Assembly (NCBI RefSeq): GCF_002000055.1
Contig: NZ_MVBD01000004.1
Location: forward strand, 62,001 to 126,000
DNA: 64,000 bases
Direction: 5' to 3'
Origin: Marinicella sediminis
GTDB taxonomy: Bacteria > Pseudomonadota > Gammaproteobacteria > Xanthomonadales > Marinicellaceae
Shown: positions 7,891 through 17,348 of the stretch, in pieces
Layout of the letters: each line of letters opens with the position of its first letter
Position numbering within the stretch: position 1 is the first letter of the stretch
Notes under the pieces: model-generated
Told to the model about the DNA's origin: nothing
The model's input: the letters and a program-made list of their open reading frames with translations, nothing else
Databases searched by the model: none
Program-made: the position numbers and the translations under genes

Positions 7891-9048
7891 TTACTCCTGA
7901 ATCGCTTCCACCAGTTCATACGACCACGGTGATTTGATCACTTCGATTTTCACCACTTTGGGCTGTTTCTTATCGATCCAGAAATATTGTGACGGCGCGC
8001 CTCCCGAGTACTGAACTTTATAGGTATCAAAGGTGCCGGCCGGGACGGTAATCTGTTCTTCGCCTTCGTAGGTGATATCAATCAGCCGCTGATCGGCATC
8101 ATAGCCATTGAACCAGTTAACCAGCAACGGCTGTTCAGCGCTCACTGGCAACAGGTGAGCCAGCATGATCAGGCTGGTCCGTTCAGTGGTTCCTGGCTTC
8201 AGGGTTGCATCAATATCGACCGTCCCCTGTGGCTTGAACGGTTCACGTGCCATTTGACTGTGACCGGTAACCTTTTGCCCTTGCCAATGCAGGTCAATAT
8301 TCACCGGCTGCCCCATGGCTCCGGTCATGGTTAAACTCAGTGGCGCCAGCTTAGACCGGCTGACCTCGGCACGGATGTCAGCCTCAATCTTGTAAGCTTC
8401 GATGGTCGTCTTTTCATGCAATTGATAGTACTCATCCGTTTGACTGAACGCATGAACCGACTGGCCCACCACATCACCATTGAGTTGCATGTTGAACGTC
8501 AGTGAACCAGAAAACCAGTGGTCATTGAGTGGCTGCCAGTCGGTCAGGCCTGCATGGGCACGGGTAGGTGCTGAACGCAAAGTATTGACCACCACGTGTT
8601 CACCCTGACGTACCACCTGAAACAAAAAATCGAAATTGGCTTCGTCCAGATTGGTCACTGATTGCCCGGACAACAAATGAACCAGCATCGGTGTGGTGTT
8701 GGAGTGACCAACAATCATGGCATTCACATCCTCTTTGAGCAACTGTTCTTTCAAACCCGGCAAGTCACGGGGGTCATAACTGGTGACTTCAATACCAAGC
8801 TGTGCAGCCAATGGTCCGGCAGTTAATTGGGTGCGCTGATAATCGCTGGCATAAACCTTTTTAATCCCGGCATTGGCAAGCATGCCAGCCAGATTGGCCG
8901 CTCGCTGGTAACCTTGCTCAGTCAACGCCGGGTCCTTGCTGCCATCACTGGCCTTTTCAGCATGCCGCAGCACATAAAAAGTCGCCGCCTGAGCATTGAC
9001 GCTTACCGCCAACAACAGAAACATCATTATCCGCTTGATTGTCATCAT
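7891..9048 (-). CDS. Periplasmic histidine phosphatase fused to a DUF3108-like domain
   Basis: 385 aa with a signal peptide (cleavage near NAQAATF). Residues about 22-160 form a histidine-phosphatase domain: YVLRHAEKAS gives the RHxE nucleophile motif and MIVGHSNTTP the second catalytic His. From about residue 185 a second domain ends in a pattern like DUF3108: EEQITVPAGTFDTYKVQ, then SQYFWIDKKQPKVVKIEV. Such domains are found alone in secreted beta-rich proteins; the fusion is unusual to me. The substrate is unknown. An ATG one codon downstream (9045) is equally possible. It is divergent from the next gene and 50 bp upstream of the HMCES promoter. Confidence 0.8.
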   Translation of the reverse strand: MMTIKRIMMFLLLAVSVNAQAATFYVLRHAEKASDGSKDPALTEQGYQRAANLAGMLANAGIKKVYASDYQRTQLTAGPLAAQLGIEVTSYDPRDLPGLKEQLLKEDVNAMIVGHSNTTPMLVHLLSGQSVTNLDEANFDFLFQVVRQGEHVVVNTLRSAPTRAHAGLTDWQPLNDHWFSGSLTFNMQLNGDVVGQSVHAFSQTDEYYQLHEKTTIEAYKIEADIRAEVSRSKLAPLSLTMTGAMGQPVNIDLHWQGQKVTGHSQMAREPFKPQGTVDIDATLKPGTTERTSLIMLAHLLPVSAEQPLLVNWFNGYDADQRLIDITYEGEEQITVPAGTFDTYKVQYSGGAPSQYFWIDKKQPKVVKIEVIKSPWSYELVEAIQE

Positions 9049-9178
9049 TTCATTCCAGATTTATGGTGTCATTGATTCTATCAATAAAAACCAGTCCGGC
9101 CATGGTCAATTAGTCATTAATCAACACTGATCTGCTGTGCTAAAATCATTTGAATCAATCATCAAAAACGGGGATATC

Positions 9179-10786
9179 ATGAAAAGTGTGTGGACATTCT
9201 GGTTCTGTTTATTGCTGAGCGCTGCGGTACAGGCAGGTAACGATTTCAGCATCAACATCAATCCATCAGGCGGAGAGACCATTGGCAACTACCCGCTGGT
9301 CATCAGTGGCATACCCAATCCATTATCAGTTACCCAAGTGCTGGTCGGTGATCAATCATGTGGTAATTTGCAGATCTCTGCGGTGGATGTCATCTGTAAC
9401 GTGCCTGCCGGAACCGGTGACCAACCTGTGCTGGTGTTCAGTGATGCCACTCAGATTTTCAATGGTGACTCACACATTTTTGCCTACAATGCGCCGTTGA
9501 TTTCGCAAGTCAATCCAATCTCAGTCCCACAAACCGGTGGGGTTGTGGTCAGCATTGGTGGGGCCAATTTTGGCACCACGGCTGGCCAGGTTTTGGTGGG
9601 TGGCATTGCGTGCCAAATTCTGGCCTTCACACAGAACTCAATAGACTGCCTTGTTCCTCCCGGACGCGGGCCAGATAAACCCATCACCGTGATTCAGGCC
9701 AATGGAAAATCAGGCAGCCTGCCCAATGCCGTTTCATACCAACCCTGTGCCCCCGGCTCGTTCAATAACAATGGCCAATGTCTGCCTTGTGCCGTGGGCC
9801 GCTTCCAGGACCAGGCAGATCAAAACAGCTGTAAAATCTGTGAACCAGGCACCTTCAGCGCAGTTACCGGGGCCACTCAATGCACTGCCTGTGCGCCCGG
9901 ATCATTTGCCAGCATGGCTGGTTCAGCCCAATGCAATGCCTGTCCGCAGGGCCGGTTTCAGGACCTCTCTGGCCAGGCACAATGCAACGACTGCGCATTA
10001 GGTACTTTCAATGATCAGATCGGCGCCACCAGTTGCAGCGCCTGTTCCGTGGGCCGTTTTGCCGGCAGCGAAGGATTGAATGCCTGTACAGATTGTCCGG
10101 TAGGTACCTTTCAGGATCAGCCAGGTCAAAGCAGTTGTCAGGCCTGTTCGGCCGGCACTTTCAGTGACATCACCGGAGCCATCAATTGCAACTCCTGTTC
10201 GGCAGGCACTTTTGCCCCCACTGAAGGCCTGGCCAGTTGCAGTGCATGCCCACAGGGCACTTTCCAAGACAGCACCGGACAAGCTTTTTGCAAGGCTTGT
10301 GAACCAGGCACTGCGAGCAACGTCACAGGAGCTGATTCATGCCCGGCCTGTCTGCCAGGCACCTACACCAATACTTCAGGCGAACTGAGCTGTACCGCGT
10401 GTAATGAAGGAACCTATCAAAACATTGCCGGACAGGTGTCCTGTAAGGCCTGTGGGCCGGGTACTTTTGCAGAAAACACCGGCAGCAGTGCCTGCACCTT
10501 GTGTGCAACCGGGAAGTATCAGGACGGGGTTGGGCAAAACACCTGTTTTGATTGCCAGCCCGGGACCTTTGCAGAATTCAGCGGCGCTGCCCAATGCAGT
10601 CAGTGCCCGTCGGGTAGTTTTCAGGACCTTGCCGGTCAACCCAATTGCCTGAGTTGTCCCGACAGCACGATTCAACCAGCTCCCGGGCAGACCCAATGCC
10701 TGGGACCTGGACAGTGTGATGCAGTTTTTGGCTTATTCTTCTCGGAGTTTGAAGCCGGGCTTGAACCAGTTGGCGGTGATCAATAA
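9179..10786 (+). CDS. Secreted IPT-domain protein with 19 Cys-rich GCC2/GCC3-like repeats
   Basis: 535 aa from an ATG preceded by GGGG at Shine-Dalgarno distance; a longer GTG-initiated frame from 9137 is less likely. A signal peptide (cleaved near VQAGN) is followed by two IPT/TIG-like beta-sandwiches, the clearer one containing GGANFGTTAGQVLVGG. From about residue 190 to the end run 19 units of about 17 residues of the form CxxGTFxxxxGxxxCxx. They resemble eukaryotic GCC2/GCC3 (ephrin-receptor-like) modules. A role in adhesion or surface display is inference. The C-terminal FFSEFEAGLEP may be a variant of the acidic Phe-containing secreted tail. A TAAAAT at 9140-9145 could be the -10. Confidence 0.8.
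   Translation: MKSVWTFWFCLLLSAAVQAGNDFSININPSGGETIGNYPLVISGIPNPLSVTQVLVGDQSCGNLQISAVDVICNVPAGTGDQPVLVFSDATQIFNGDSHIFAYNAPLISQVNPISVPQTGGVVVSIGGANFGTTAGQVLVGGIACQILAFTQNSIDCLVPPGRGPDKPITVIQANGKSGSLPNAVSYQPCAPGSFNNNGQCLPCAVGRFQDQADQNSCKICEPGTFSAVTGATQCTACAPGSFASMAGSAQCNACPQGRFQDLSGQAQCNDCALGTFNDQIGATSCSACSVGRFAGSEGLNACTDCPVGTFQDQPGQSSCQACSAGTFSDITGAINCNSCSAGTFAPTEGLASCSACPQGTFQDSTGQAFCKACEPGTASNVTGADSCPACLPGTYTNTSGELSCTACNEGTYQNIAGQVSCKACGPGTFAENTGSSACTLCATGKYQDGVGQNTCFDCQPGTFAEFSGAAQCSQCPSGSFQDLAGQPNCLSCPDSTIQPAPGQTQCLGPGQCDAVFGLFFSEFEAGLEPVGGDQ
9746..10699 (+). repeat. Tandem 51-bp coding repeat with 153-bp super-period
   Basis: About 19 copies of a 17-codon unit, each with two cysteines and a conserved GTF or GRF. 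Units 2, 5, 8, 11 and 14 carry FQD or YQN. Units 3, 6, 9 and 12 carry a GA ending, and units 4, 7, 10 and 13 a third type. This shows a three-unit (51-residue) higher-order repeat over the first fourteen units. After that the FQD/YQD type recurs every second unit (16, 18). Confidence 0.85.
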
Positions 10787-10809
10787 GCTTCACCTGATCT
10801 GATGAATAA

Positions 10810-10840
10810 CTCTGGTACAATGCCGGCTTTTGTACCAGAG
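10810..10840. repeat. Perfect 11-bp inverted repeat between two genes
   Basis: CTCTGGTACAA and TTGTACCAGAG flank a 9-base spacer. Downstream bases are only TTTCATT, so it is a weak terminator at best. The left arm contains TACAAT, a fair -10 box, so an operator or promoter role for the following gene is also possible. Confidence 0.6.
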
Positions 10841-10847
10841 TTTCATT

Positions 10848-11399
10848 GTGTTCAGAAAATCAGTTTCATTTTTCATCCTGGTGGCTTTGTTTTGGGTGGT
10901 GCTTTGGGTATACATTCCTGACCGCACGCCTGACCAGTTTTCCTTCAGTGACATGCTGCGCGGAATATTGCTGTTGTGTTCTTTCACGGCCTTTGGTTTT
11001 GCTTTGCTGATGCTGGTCATTCGCTATTGGGGACTGGACTTGGCCAGCCGGCTGTTGCCTCAGGGTTCCTTGCTGATATGGCTGGGCAAGCATGCCTATG
11101 AGTACAGCCAACCCAAAGTCTCGTTATTGTGCCAGTATGTAGGAAAAGCCAGGTCCACAGAACTACAAATCCAAATCAACAAATCACAATTACACAATCA
11201 TCAGTTGATCGCTGCGTCCCCCCCTGTTCGGGTTCAACTGGGGGTGGTGACTCAGGATCCGGTGATCACCTGGCACAATGACCAAGCAGGCATGCACCAG
11301 GCCAATCTGCGATTACTCAAAACAGTCAAAAAAATGGGGCGGAATGTCTCCTACCGGTTGATCATCACCGATGACGGACATAGTCTGATCCGTCAATGA
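10848..11399 (+). CDS. Small membrane protein, unknown
   Basis: About 183 aa from GTG 10848 (a TTG at 10830, inside the inverted repeat, is the alternative). Two hydrophobic segments occupy roughly residues 4-22 and 40-60, followed by a soluble C-terminal region of about 110 residues. Not recognised. That region contains a basic linker and beta-like segments such as VRVQLGVVTQDP. It is convergent with dnaE, 12 bp away. Confidence 0.55.
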   Translation: MFRKSVSFFILVALFWVVLWVYIPDRTPDQFSFSDMLRGILLLCSFTAFGFALLMLVIRYWGLDLASRLLPQGSLLIWLGKHAYEYSQPKVSLLCQYVGKARSTELQIQINKSQLHNHQLIAASPPVRVQLGVVTQDPVITWHNDQAGMHQANLRLLKTVKKMGRNVSYRLIITDDGHSLIRQ

Positions 11400-11411
11400 G
11401 GTGTCAATGCG

Positions 11412-14400
11412 TCAATTGCCTTTGGTGAGAATGCCCTGTATCGAGGGGCGGCGCAATGCATCGAGAAATAAGCTATAAGAAGGCCTGATTTTGTGATCCT
11501 CTGAGAGTTTAAGGTTAACTTTTTGACCGGCCTTTTTGTAATGTACGTACAGTTGCGCCTTACCCTTGCCGTGTTGCTGTAACAAGTCATCTATGTCATT
11601 GGCCAACCGCTCACTGTGTGCTTTGCTGACGAAGCAGATGCGTTCACAGTACAAAGCAACTGCAGATTCAACATCATACAACTGGCTGACAGAAGTCACA
11701 AAAATCTCATTGTCTGGTTTGCCGTCTTTACCTTTGAATGTTTTCATACCGGCTGTGCCTTCTACCCACAACATGGCATTGGGTTCCAGCAACTCCTGGT
11801 ATTCATAATAGACTTGCTCACTCAGGCTGAACTCAAATGCACCCGACTGATCAGTGATCCTGACTTTCATCTTACCCTTGAAGCCCGGGCGCACACCGAC
11901 CACCAAGCCCAGAACCCGAAAATCCCTGGGCTTGGCGTTTTTGATGTTCATTTCTGTGAATTGAGCCAATTCAAAAGTCATCACATGAGACAGACATGAA
12001 CTGGCCAGTCGCAAAGGATGATCACTGAGGAAGGTTCCGGTGACGGTTTTCTCGGCCAACAAGCGTTCCAGGCTGGGGTCGTCAGCCACTTCAGGTAATT
12101 GGATGGATTGATAAGAACTGTTGCCGGTGGCATTCCCAAATAAATCAAACTGGCCGGAATCACGATCTTTGGACATTTGATCAGCGGCTTTGACCACCTG
12201 TTCCATACCCACCAATAATTGTTTGCGGTTGTCATGTAATTGATCAAATGCACCTGATCTGATCAGTGCCTCCAGGGTTCGCTTATTGACTTTGCGCAGA
12301 TTTACCCGGGTACACAAGTCTTGAAAAGATTCAAAAGGACCATTCTTTTCCCGGGCCTCAACGATTTCTTCAATGGCACCCTCTCCAACACCTTTGATGG
12401 CTCCCATGCCATAAATGATGGCACCTTCCCTGGCTTTAAAACGATACACCGATTGGTTCACATCTGGTGGCCTGACCAGAATTTTAAAACTGCGTATGTC
12501 ATACAGCTGATTGACCACTTTTTCGGTGTTATCCATATCCGCAGATAACACCGCAGCCATGAAGTGCACAGGATAGTGCGCTTTCAGGAACGCGGTCTGA
12601 TAGGACACCAGGGCATAAGCAGCCGAATGAGACTTGTTGAAACCGTATCCGGCAAATGTTTCGATGTTGGAAAAAATATCAGCTGCCAGATCACCATTGA
12701 CCCCACGTTCCACTGCCCCATCAATGAAGATTTGCTTCTGTTGAGCCATCACTTCATGAATTTTCTTACCCATGGCTTTACGCAGGATGTCGGCCCCACC
12801 CAGGGTAAAACCTGACAACACCTGGGCGATCTGCATCACCTGCTCCTGATACAAAATCACCCCGTAAGTCGGTTTCAGGATGTCGGTCAGTGATTCGTGC
12901 AGGTAATCCGGAGTCTCCATGCCATGTTTACATTTGACATAGGTGTCGACCATGCCTGAATCCAGCGGGCCTGGCCGGTAAAGCGCCACCAACGCAATGA
13001 TGTCTTCGAAACTGTCTGGCTTTAAGCGCCCGATGAGTCCCTGCATGCCCGCTGATTCCAGCTGAAACACAGAGGTGGTTTTGGCAGACCTGAGCAACCT
13101 GAAGGTTTTTTTATCATCCAGCGGGATCAGATCAATATCAGGTTTGTCACCGGTTTCCTGCTCGATGGATTGCAAAGCCCAATCTATGATGGTCAGTGTT
13201 CGGAGCCCCAGGAAATCAAATTTAACCAGACCGATGGATTCCACATCATCCTTGTCAAACTGAGAAACCACGGATTGCGAACTTTCCTCCACATACACCG
13301 GGCAAAAATCACTGATGGCACTGGGTGCAATCACCACCCCACCGGCATGTTTACCCACGTTGCGCTTAAGCCCCTCTAACTTGAGCGACAGATCAATCAC
13401 TTCCTGGGCTTCATCATCCTCATCATACAGTTGTGCCAGTTCCGGTGCTTTTTTCAGTGATTCGGTGAGGGTGATCCCCAGGTCGTTGGGAATCAGTTTG
13501 GCAATACCGTCTACCACTGGGTAAGGATAACCCAAAACCCGACCAGCATCACGGATCACCGCTTTGGCATTCATCGACCCATAAGTGATGATCTGGCTGA
13601 CCTTTTCCTTGCCGTATTTATCGGCCACGTAGCCAATCACTTCATCACGGCGATCCATGCAGAAATCGACGTCAAAATCCGGCATTGAAATCCGCTCTGG
13701 ATTCAAAAAACGCTCAAACAGCAATTCATATTTCAGCGGATCAAGGTTGGTGATGCGCAGCACAAAAGCCACCAGCGAGCCCGCACCTGAACCACGTCCC
13801 GGACCCACAGGAATCTGATTTTTTTTCGACCAGCGGATGAAGTCAGAAACAATCAAAAAGTATCCCGGAAATCCCATATCGAGGATCACTTTGACTTCAT
13901 GTGCCAGTCGATCATGGTAATCCTGTTCGCTGTAATCAGGATCCGGGCCATGCTTCTCGAGAAACTCATTGAGGTTGTCTTTACACAGTTGAGCAAAATA
14001 ACTGTCAATGGTCAAACCTTCCGGTATCGGGAAATCCGGGAGGTAATAATCTTTGAAATTAAAGTCCAGGCTGCAACGCTGTGCAATCAGGTGGCTGTTT
14101 TCCACCATCTGAGGAAACTGAGCAAATTCAGCGGCCATCTCAGCAGTCGACTGAACATATTGTTGCTGGGTGTATTCTTTGGGCCGTTTTGGGTCGGCCA
14201 GTACGTAACCCCGATTGATACAAATCCGCGCCTCATGGGCGTTGAAATCTTCCGCTTCAAGAAACCGGCAACGCCCCGTGGCCACCAATGGGACCTGTTG
14301 ATGTGCAGCCATGTAAATGGCGGCCGAATGAATGCCCTCTTCGTGTTCCCGGCCGATCCGGGCAATGGCCACATAATAACGATCACCAAACACGGCTTTC

Positions 14401-14876
14401 CAGCCCAACATGGCGTCCAGTGCCATTTCCAGTTTATCATTGGCTATGTGGTGCCCTATATCACTGTGCAGGCTGTCAGCCAAGACGATCAGCCCTTCAT
14501 GGTGCTGAAAAATGAATTCCTGGTTAACCCGCGGTTGATGAGCTGCATTGCGATTGTATTGAGCGTGAGAAATGATTTGACTGAGGTTCAGGAACCCGGT
14601 GCGATCCTGACATAACAAGGTCAACTCATAAACCAACTCCGGATCATCCGGGTCTTCTACCCAGATATCGGCTCCGATGATCGGTTTGATGCCGGCTTTC
14701 AGGGCGGCATTGAAAAATTTAACCGTGGCAAACACATTGTTCATGTCGGTGATCGCCACCGCTGGCATACCCAGTTCCTTGATCTTTTGAATCAGCTGAG
14801 GTATCCGAATGGTGGAATCCACAATGGCGTATTCCGTATGCACATTCAGATGAACAAAAGGTTGAGCCTGGTTCAT
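11412..14876 (-). CDS. dnaE: DNA polymerase III alpha subunit
   Basis: Replicative polymerase of the Pol III holoenzyme. 1154 aa, against about 1160 in E. coli. Order: N-terminal PHP domain (HLNVHTEYAIVDS), palm with GRGSGAGSLVAF and the metal-binding Asp pair in PDFDVDFCMDRR, fingers, HhH region, OB-fold and tau-binding C-terminus. The ATG at 14876 overlaps the rnhB TGA as ATGA and has GGAG eight bases upstream, which decides this start over the GTG at 14885. Last gene of the long minus-strand run; accA, which follows dnaE in E. coli, is absent here. Confidence 0.97.
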   Translation of the reverse strand: MNQAQPFVHLNVHTEYAIVDSTIRIPQLIQKIKELGMPAVAITDMNNVFATVKFFNAALKAGIKPIIGADIWVEDPDDPELVYELTLLCQDRTGFLNLSQIISHAQYNRNAAHQPRVNQEFIFQHHEGLIVLADSLHSDIGHHIANDKLEMALDAMLGWKAVFGDRYYVAIARIGREHEEGIHSAAIYMAAHQQVPLVATGRCRFLEAEDFNAHEARICINRGYVLADPKRPKEYTQQQYVQSTAEMAAEFAQFPQMVENSHLIAQRCSLDFNFKDYYLPDFPIPEGLTIDSYFAQLCKDNLNEFLEKHGPDPDYSEQDYHDRLAHEVKVILDMGFPGYFLIVSDFIRWSKKNQIPVGPGRGSGAGSLVAFVLRITNLDPLKYELLFERFLNPERISMPDFDVDFCMDRRDEVIGYVADKYGKEKVSQIITYGSMNAKAVIRDAGRVLGYPYPVVDGIAKLIPNDLGITLTESLKKAPELAQLYDEDDEAQEVIDLSLKLEGLKRNVGKHAGGVVIAPSAISDFCPVYVEESSQSVVSQFDKDDVESIGLVKFDFLGLRTLTIIDWALQSIEQETGDKPDIDLIPLDDKKTFRLLRSAKTTSVFQLESAGMQGLIGRLKPDSFEDIIALVALYRPGPLDSGMVDTYVKCKHGMETPDYLHESLTDILKPTYGVILYQEQVMQIAQVLSGFTLGGADILRKAMGKKIHEVMAQQKQIFIDGAVERGVNGDLAADIFSNIETFAGYGFNKSHSAAYALVSYQTAFLKAHYPVHFMAAVLSADMDNTEKVVNQLYDIRSFKILVRPPDVNQSVYRFKAREGAIIYGMGAIKGVGEGAIEEIVEAREKNGPFESFQDLCTRVNLRKVNKRTLEALIRSGAFDQLHDNRKQLLVGMEQVVKAADQMSKDRDSGQFDLFGNATGNSSYQSIQLPEVADDPSLERLLAEKTVTGTFLSDHPLRLASSCLSHVMTFELAQFTEMNIKNAKPRDFRVLGLVVGVRPGFKGKMKVRITDQSGAFEFSLSEQVYYEYQELLEPNAMLWVEGTAGMKTFKGKDGKPDNEIFVTSVSQLYDVESAVALYCERICFVSKAHSERLANDIDDLLQQHGKGKAQLYVHYKKAGQKVNLKLSEDHKIRPSYSLFLDALRRPSIQGILTKGN

Positions 14877-15442
14877 CGCAACCACTCCGCTTGTAACAGG
14901 TTTCTCACCGGAGCGAAACTTTTCCGGTGATGGGGAGAAGGGCCCTGGGCTTTGAGTACAGCCAGGTGTTGTTGTGTGCCATAACCTTTGTGACGGTCAA
15001 AGCCGTAAGCAGGGTATTCCTGATGCAGTTCTGTCATCAAAGCATCACGCGCACTTTTAGCCAGGATCGACGCCGCACTGATCGCCGCCACCTTACCATC
15101 ACCACCGATAATGGCTTGTGCGGGGAGTTGAAAATCAGGGCATTTATTGCCATCGACCAACACTTCATCCGGCTGCGTACTCAGCGCCTTCACTGCTTGC
15201 TGCATGCCCTGCATGGTGGCCTGCAAAATATTGATTTGGTCAATGACCGCCACATCAACATGAATCACCGACCAGGCCAAGGCCTGCTCCATGATCTGTG
15301 GTGCCAATGTCAGCCGTTTGGCTTCACTGAGTTTTTTGGAATCATCCAGACCGGGAATTTCATCCCGCAAAATCACCGCAGCCACCGTCACCGGGCCAGC
15401 CAATGGCCCACGGCCTGCCTCATCGACACCGGCAATTAACAC
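14873..15442 (-). CDS. rnhB: Ribonuclease HII
   Basis: Removes ribonucleotides from RNA-DNA hybrids. 189 aa, normal length. It starts LIAGVDEAGRGPLAGPV, containing the DEAGRG motif with two catalytic acidic residues; DDSKKLSEAKR and the later Asp-containing VHVDVAVID complete the active site. The start is GTG overlapping the lpxB stop by 7 bp, and its own stop overlaps dnaE. The order lpxA-lpxB-rnhB-dnaE is as in E. coli. Confidence 0.95.
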   Translation of the reverse strand: MLIAGVDEAGRGPLAGPVTVAAVILRDEIPGLDDSKKLSEAKRLTLAPQIMEQALAWSVIHVDVAVIDQINILQATMQGMQQAVKALSTQPDEVLVDGNKCPDFQLPAQAIIGGDGKVAAISAASILAKSARDALMTELHQEYPAYGFDRHKGYGTQQHLAVLKAQGPSPHHRKSFAPVRNLLQAEWLR

Positions 15443-16578
15443 AATGACTCCGCCAGATTCAGTACGGCCCTGGCAGCCTGATCGGGTTGTGCAGTCAGCA
15501 GCGATTGATGAATGTGATGAAACTGCATCATGCGTTGTTCAGCCTGCGGGTCATTGATGACTTCCCTACAGGCAGTCAGCAGGTTATCAGTGGTCAGATC
15601 ATTTTGCATCACTTCTGGCACCAAAAAGTCACCGGCAAGTACATTGGGCAATGAATAATATGGTAATTGCATCATGCGAAAAGTTTTGACCAGCCACCAG
15701 GTGATTGGTGAAATGCGATAGGCAACCACCATGGGGGTTTTGCTCAGCAAAGCCTCCAGAGCCACCGTTCCAGAGCCAAGTAAGGCAAAATCTGCGGCTT
15801 GCAGCAAGGCACTGGTGTCATCAACAAAGTTCAGCTCCAACTGCTGTTCTGCTGCTAATTTCGCCACCTGCTTTTGCTTGGCTTCACTGACATTGCTGGA
15901 AACCACTTGCCACTCGTCACTGGTGTTCAGTTTCCTGACGGTTTCAGCAAACACCGGGGTGAGCTCTTTGATTTCACGGTTTCTGCTGCCAGGCAACAGA
16001 GCCAGAATTTTTTTATCTGACAACCCCAACTGTGCTCTGCTCCGTTGTTTATCTACCTGCAGCGGAATTTGTTTGGCCAATGGGTGACCAACAAACCGGG
16101 CATCGATACCCGTCCCTGAATAACATTCGACTTCAAAAGGGAACAGCGTCAGTAAACCGTCGATGAAGCGGGCCATTTTGTGTACCCTGCCCGGTCGCCA
16201 GGCCCAAACGGATGGGCTGACATAATGGATCACCGGAACGCCATGTTTTTTCATGGCTTTGGCAATGGAAAAGTTCAGATCTGGTGAGTCCACCCCGATA
16301 AACAGATCTGGCTTCGATGACAGGATGGTGCGAACCACTTGTTTTTTGGTTTTGAGCAGGCGTGGCAGGTCTTTCAACACTTCTGCCAGACCCATCACCG
16401 AAAATACTTCATTATCCTGAATCAATTCAGCGCCAGTGGCTTTGATGTGCCGGCCCCCAACAGCGACAAATTGACATCCTGGGTTGAGGCGTTGTAAATC
16501 CCTGATCAGATCGGCGCCAATCAAATCGCTGGATGCTTCCCCGGCAACCACGGCAATTGTGACCGGACCTGTTGACAT
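15436..16578 (-). CDS. lpxB: Lipid-A-disaccharide synthase
   Basis: GT-B glycosyltransferase (family 19) that joins UDP-2,3-diacylglucosamine and lipid X on the cytoplasmic face of the inner membrane. 380 aa. It shows the family's AGEASSDLIGADLI start, YVSPSVWAWRPGR and LPGSRNREI. The ATG at 16578 shares its A with the lpxA stop (TGATG), preferred over the TTG one codon upstream. Confidence 0.95.
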   Translation of the reverse strand: MSTGPVTIAVVAGEASSDLIGADLIRDLQRLNPGCQFVAVGGRHIKATGAELIQDNEVFSVMGLAEVLKDLPRLLKTKKQVVRTILSSKPDLFIGVDSPDLNFSIAKAMKKHGVPVIHYVSPSVWAWRPGRVHKMARFIDGLLTLFPFEVECYSGTGIDARFVGHPLAKQIPLQVDKQRSRAQLGLSDKKILALLPGSRNREIKELTPVFAETVRKLNTSDEWQVVSSNVSEAKQKQVAKLAAEQQLELNFVDDTSALLQAADFALLGSGTVALEALLSKTPMVVAYRISPITWWLVKTFRMMQLPYYSLPNVLAGDFLVPEVMQNDLTTDNLLTACREVINDPQAEQRMMQFHHIHQSLLTAQPDQAARAVLNLAESLC

Positions 16579-17348
16579 CAACGAATGATGCTGCGGCTGG
16601 ATGCTTTGATGAAATCGACCATCATCTGGACATCTGCTGACTCACTGGCCAGAGCCGTCAGTTCATCCATGGCTTGTTCCAGTTTCAGATCTGATTTATA
16701 GATAATGCGATAGGCTTTTTTAATGGCCGCAATCCGGGTGGCATCAAAGCCACGTCGTTTCAATCCTTCAAAATTAATTGCCCTGGGCTTAGCCGGATTA
16801 CCCTGAGCCATGACAAACGGTGGCACGTCTTTTTGAAAACCAGAATCCATGGCTGTGAAGGCATGGGCACCCACCCGGCAAAACTGATGCAATTTTGTGA
16901 ACCCGCCAAGGATCACATGATCACCGACATGCACATGTCCGGCCAGTGAACTGCAATTGGCCAGAATGGTGTGATCACCCAAAATGCAGTCATGAGCAAT
17001 GTGAACATAAGCCATAATCCAGTTATGACTGCCCACTGTGGTGATGCCATCATCATCCACCGTTCCCCGGTTAATGGTCACGTATTCACGGATGGTGTTG
17101 TGGTCACCGATCACCAGTCGGGTTGGCTCATTTGCAAACTTCTTGTCTTGAGGGTCCTCACCGATTGAGGCGAACGGATAAATCTTATTGCCCCGGCCTA
17201 TTTCGGTGTGGTTGGCCACCACCACATGAGACTTCAACACCGTGTCATCACCGATCACGGTATCTGCTTCAATGATACAGTAAGGGCCAATGCTGACGTT
17301 TTCGCCAATACGGGCACTGGGGTCTATGATGGCTGTTGGATGGATCAT
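16578..17348 (-). CDS. lpxA: UDP-N-acetylglucosamine acyltransferase
   Basis: First step of lipid A synthesis: transfers 3-hydroxyacyl from ACP to UDP-GlcNAc. 256 aa made of left-handed beta-helix hexapeptide repeats (IIDPSARIGENVSIGP onward) with a C-terminal helical cap. The catalytic His lies in AYVHIAHDC. It overlaps fabZ upstream by 4 bp and lpxB downstream by 1 base. Confidence 0.96.
   Translation of the reverse strand: MIHPTAIIDPSARIGENVSIGPYCIIEADTVIGDDTVLKSHVVVANHTEIGRGNKIYPFASIGEDPQDKKFANEPTRLVIGDHNTIREYVTINRGTVDDDGITTVGSHNWIMAYVHIAHDCILGDHTILANCSSLAGHVHVGDHVILGGFTKLHQFCRVGAHAFTAMDSGFQKDVPPFVMAQGNPAKPRAINFEGLKRRGFDATRIAAIKKAYRIIYKSDLKLEQAMDELTALASESADVQMMVDFIKASSRSIIR

Noticed and set aside
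9746-10699. Regular 51-bp spacing suggested a CRISPR-like array
   Set aside because: The repeat is in frame, degenerate at DNA level, and has no unique spacers; it encodes Cys-rich protein units.
13899-14615. A 238-codon open frame antisense to dnaE
   Set aside because: The opposite strand is well-conserved dnaE; no start signal or recognisable motif.
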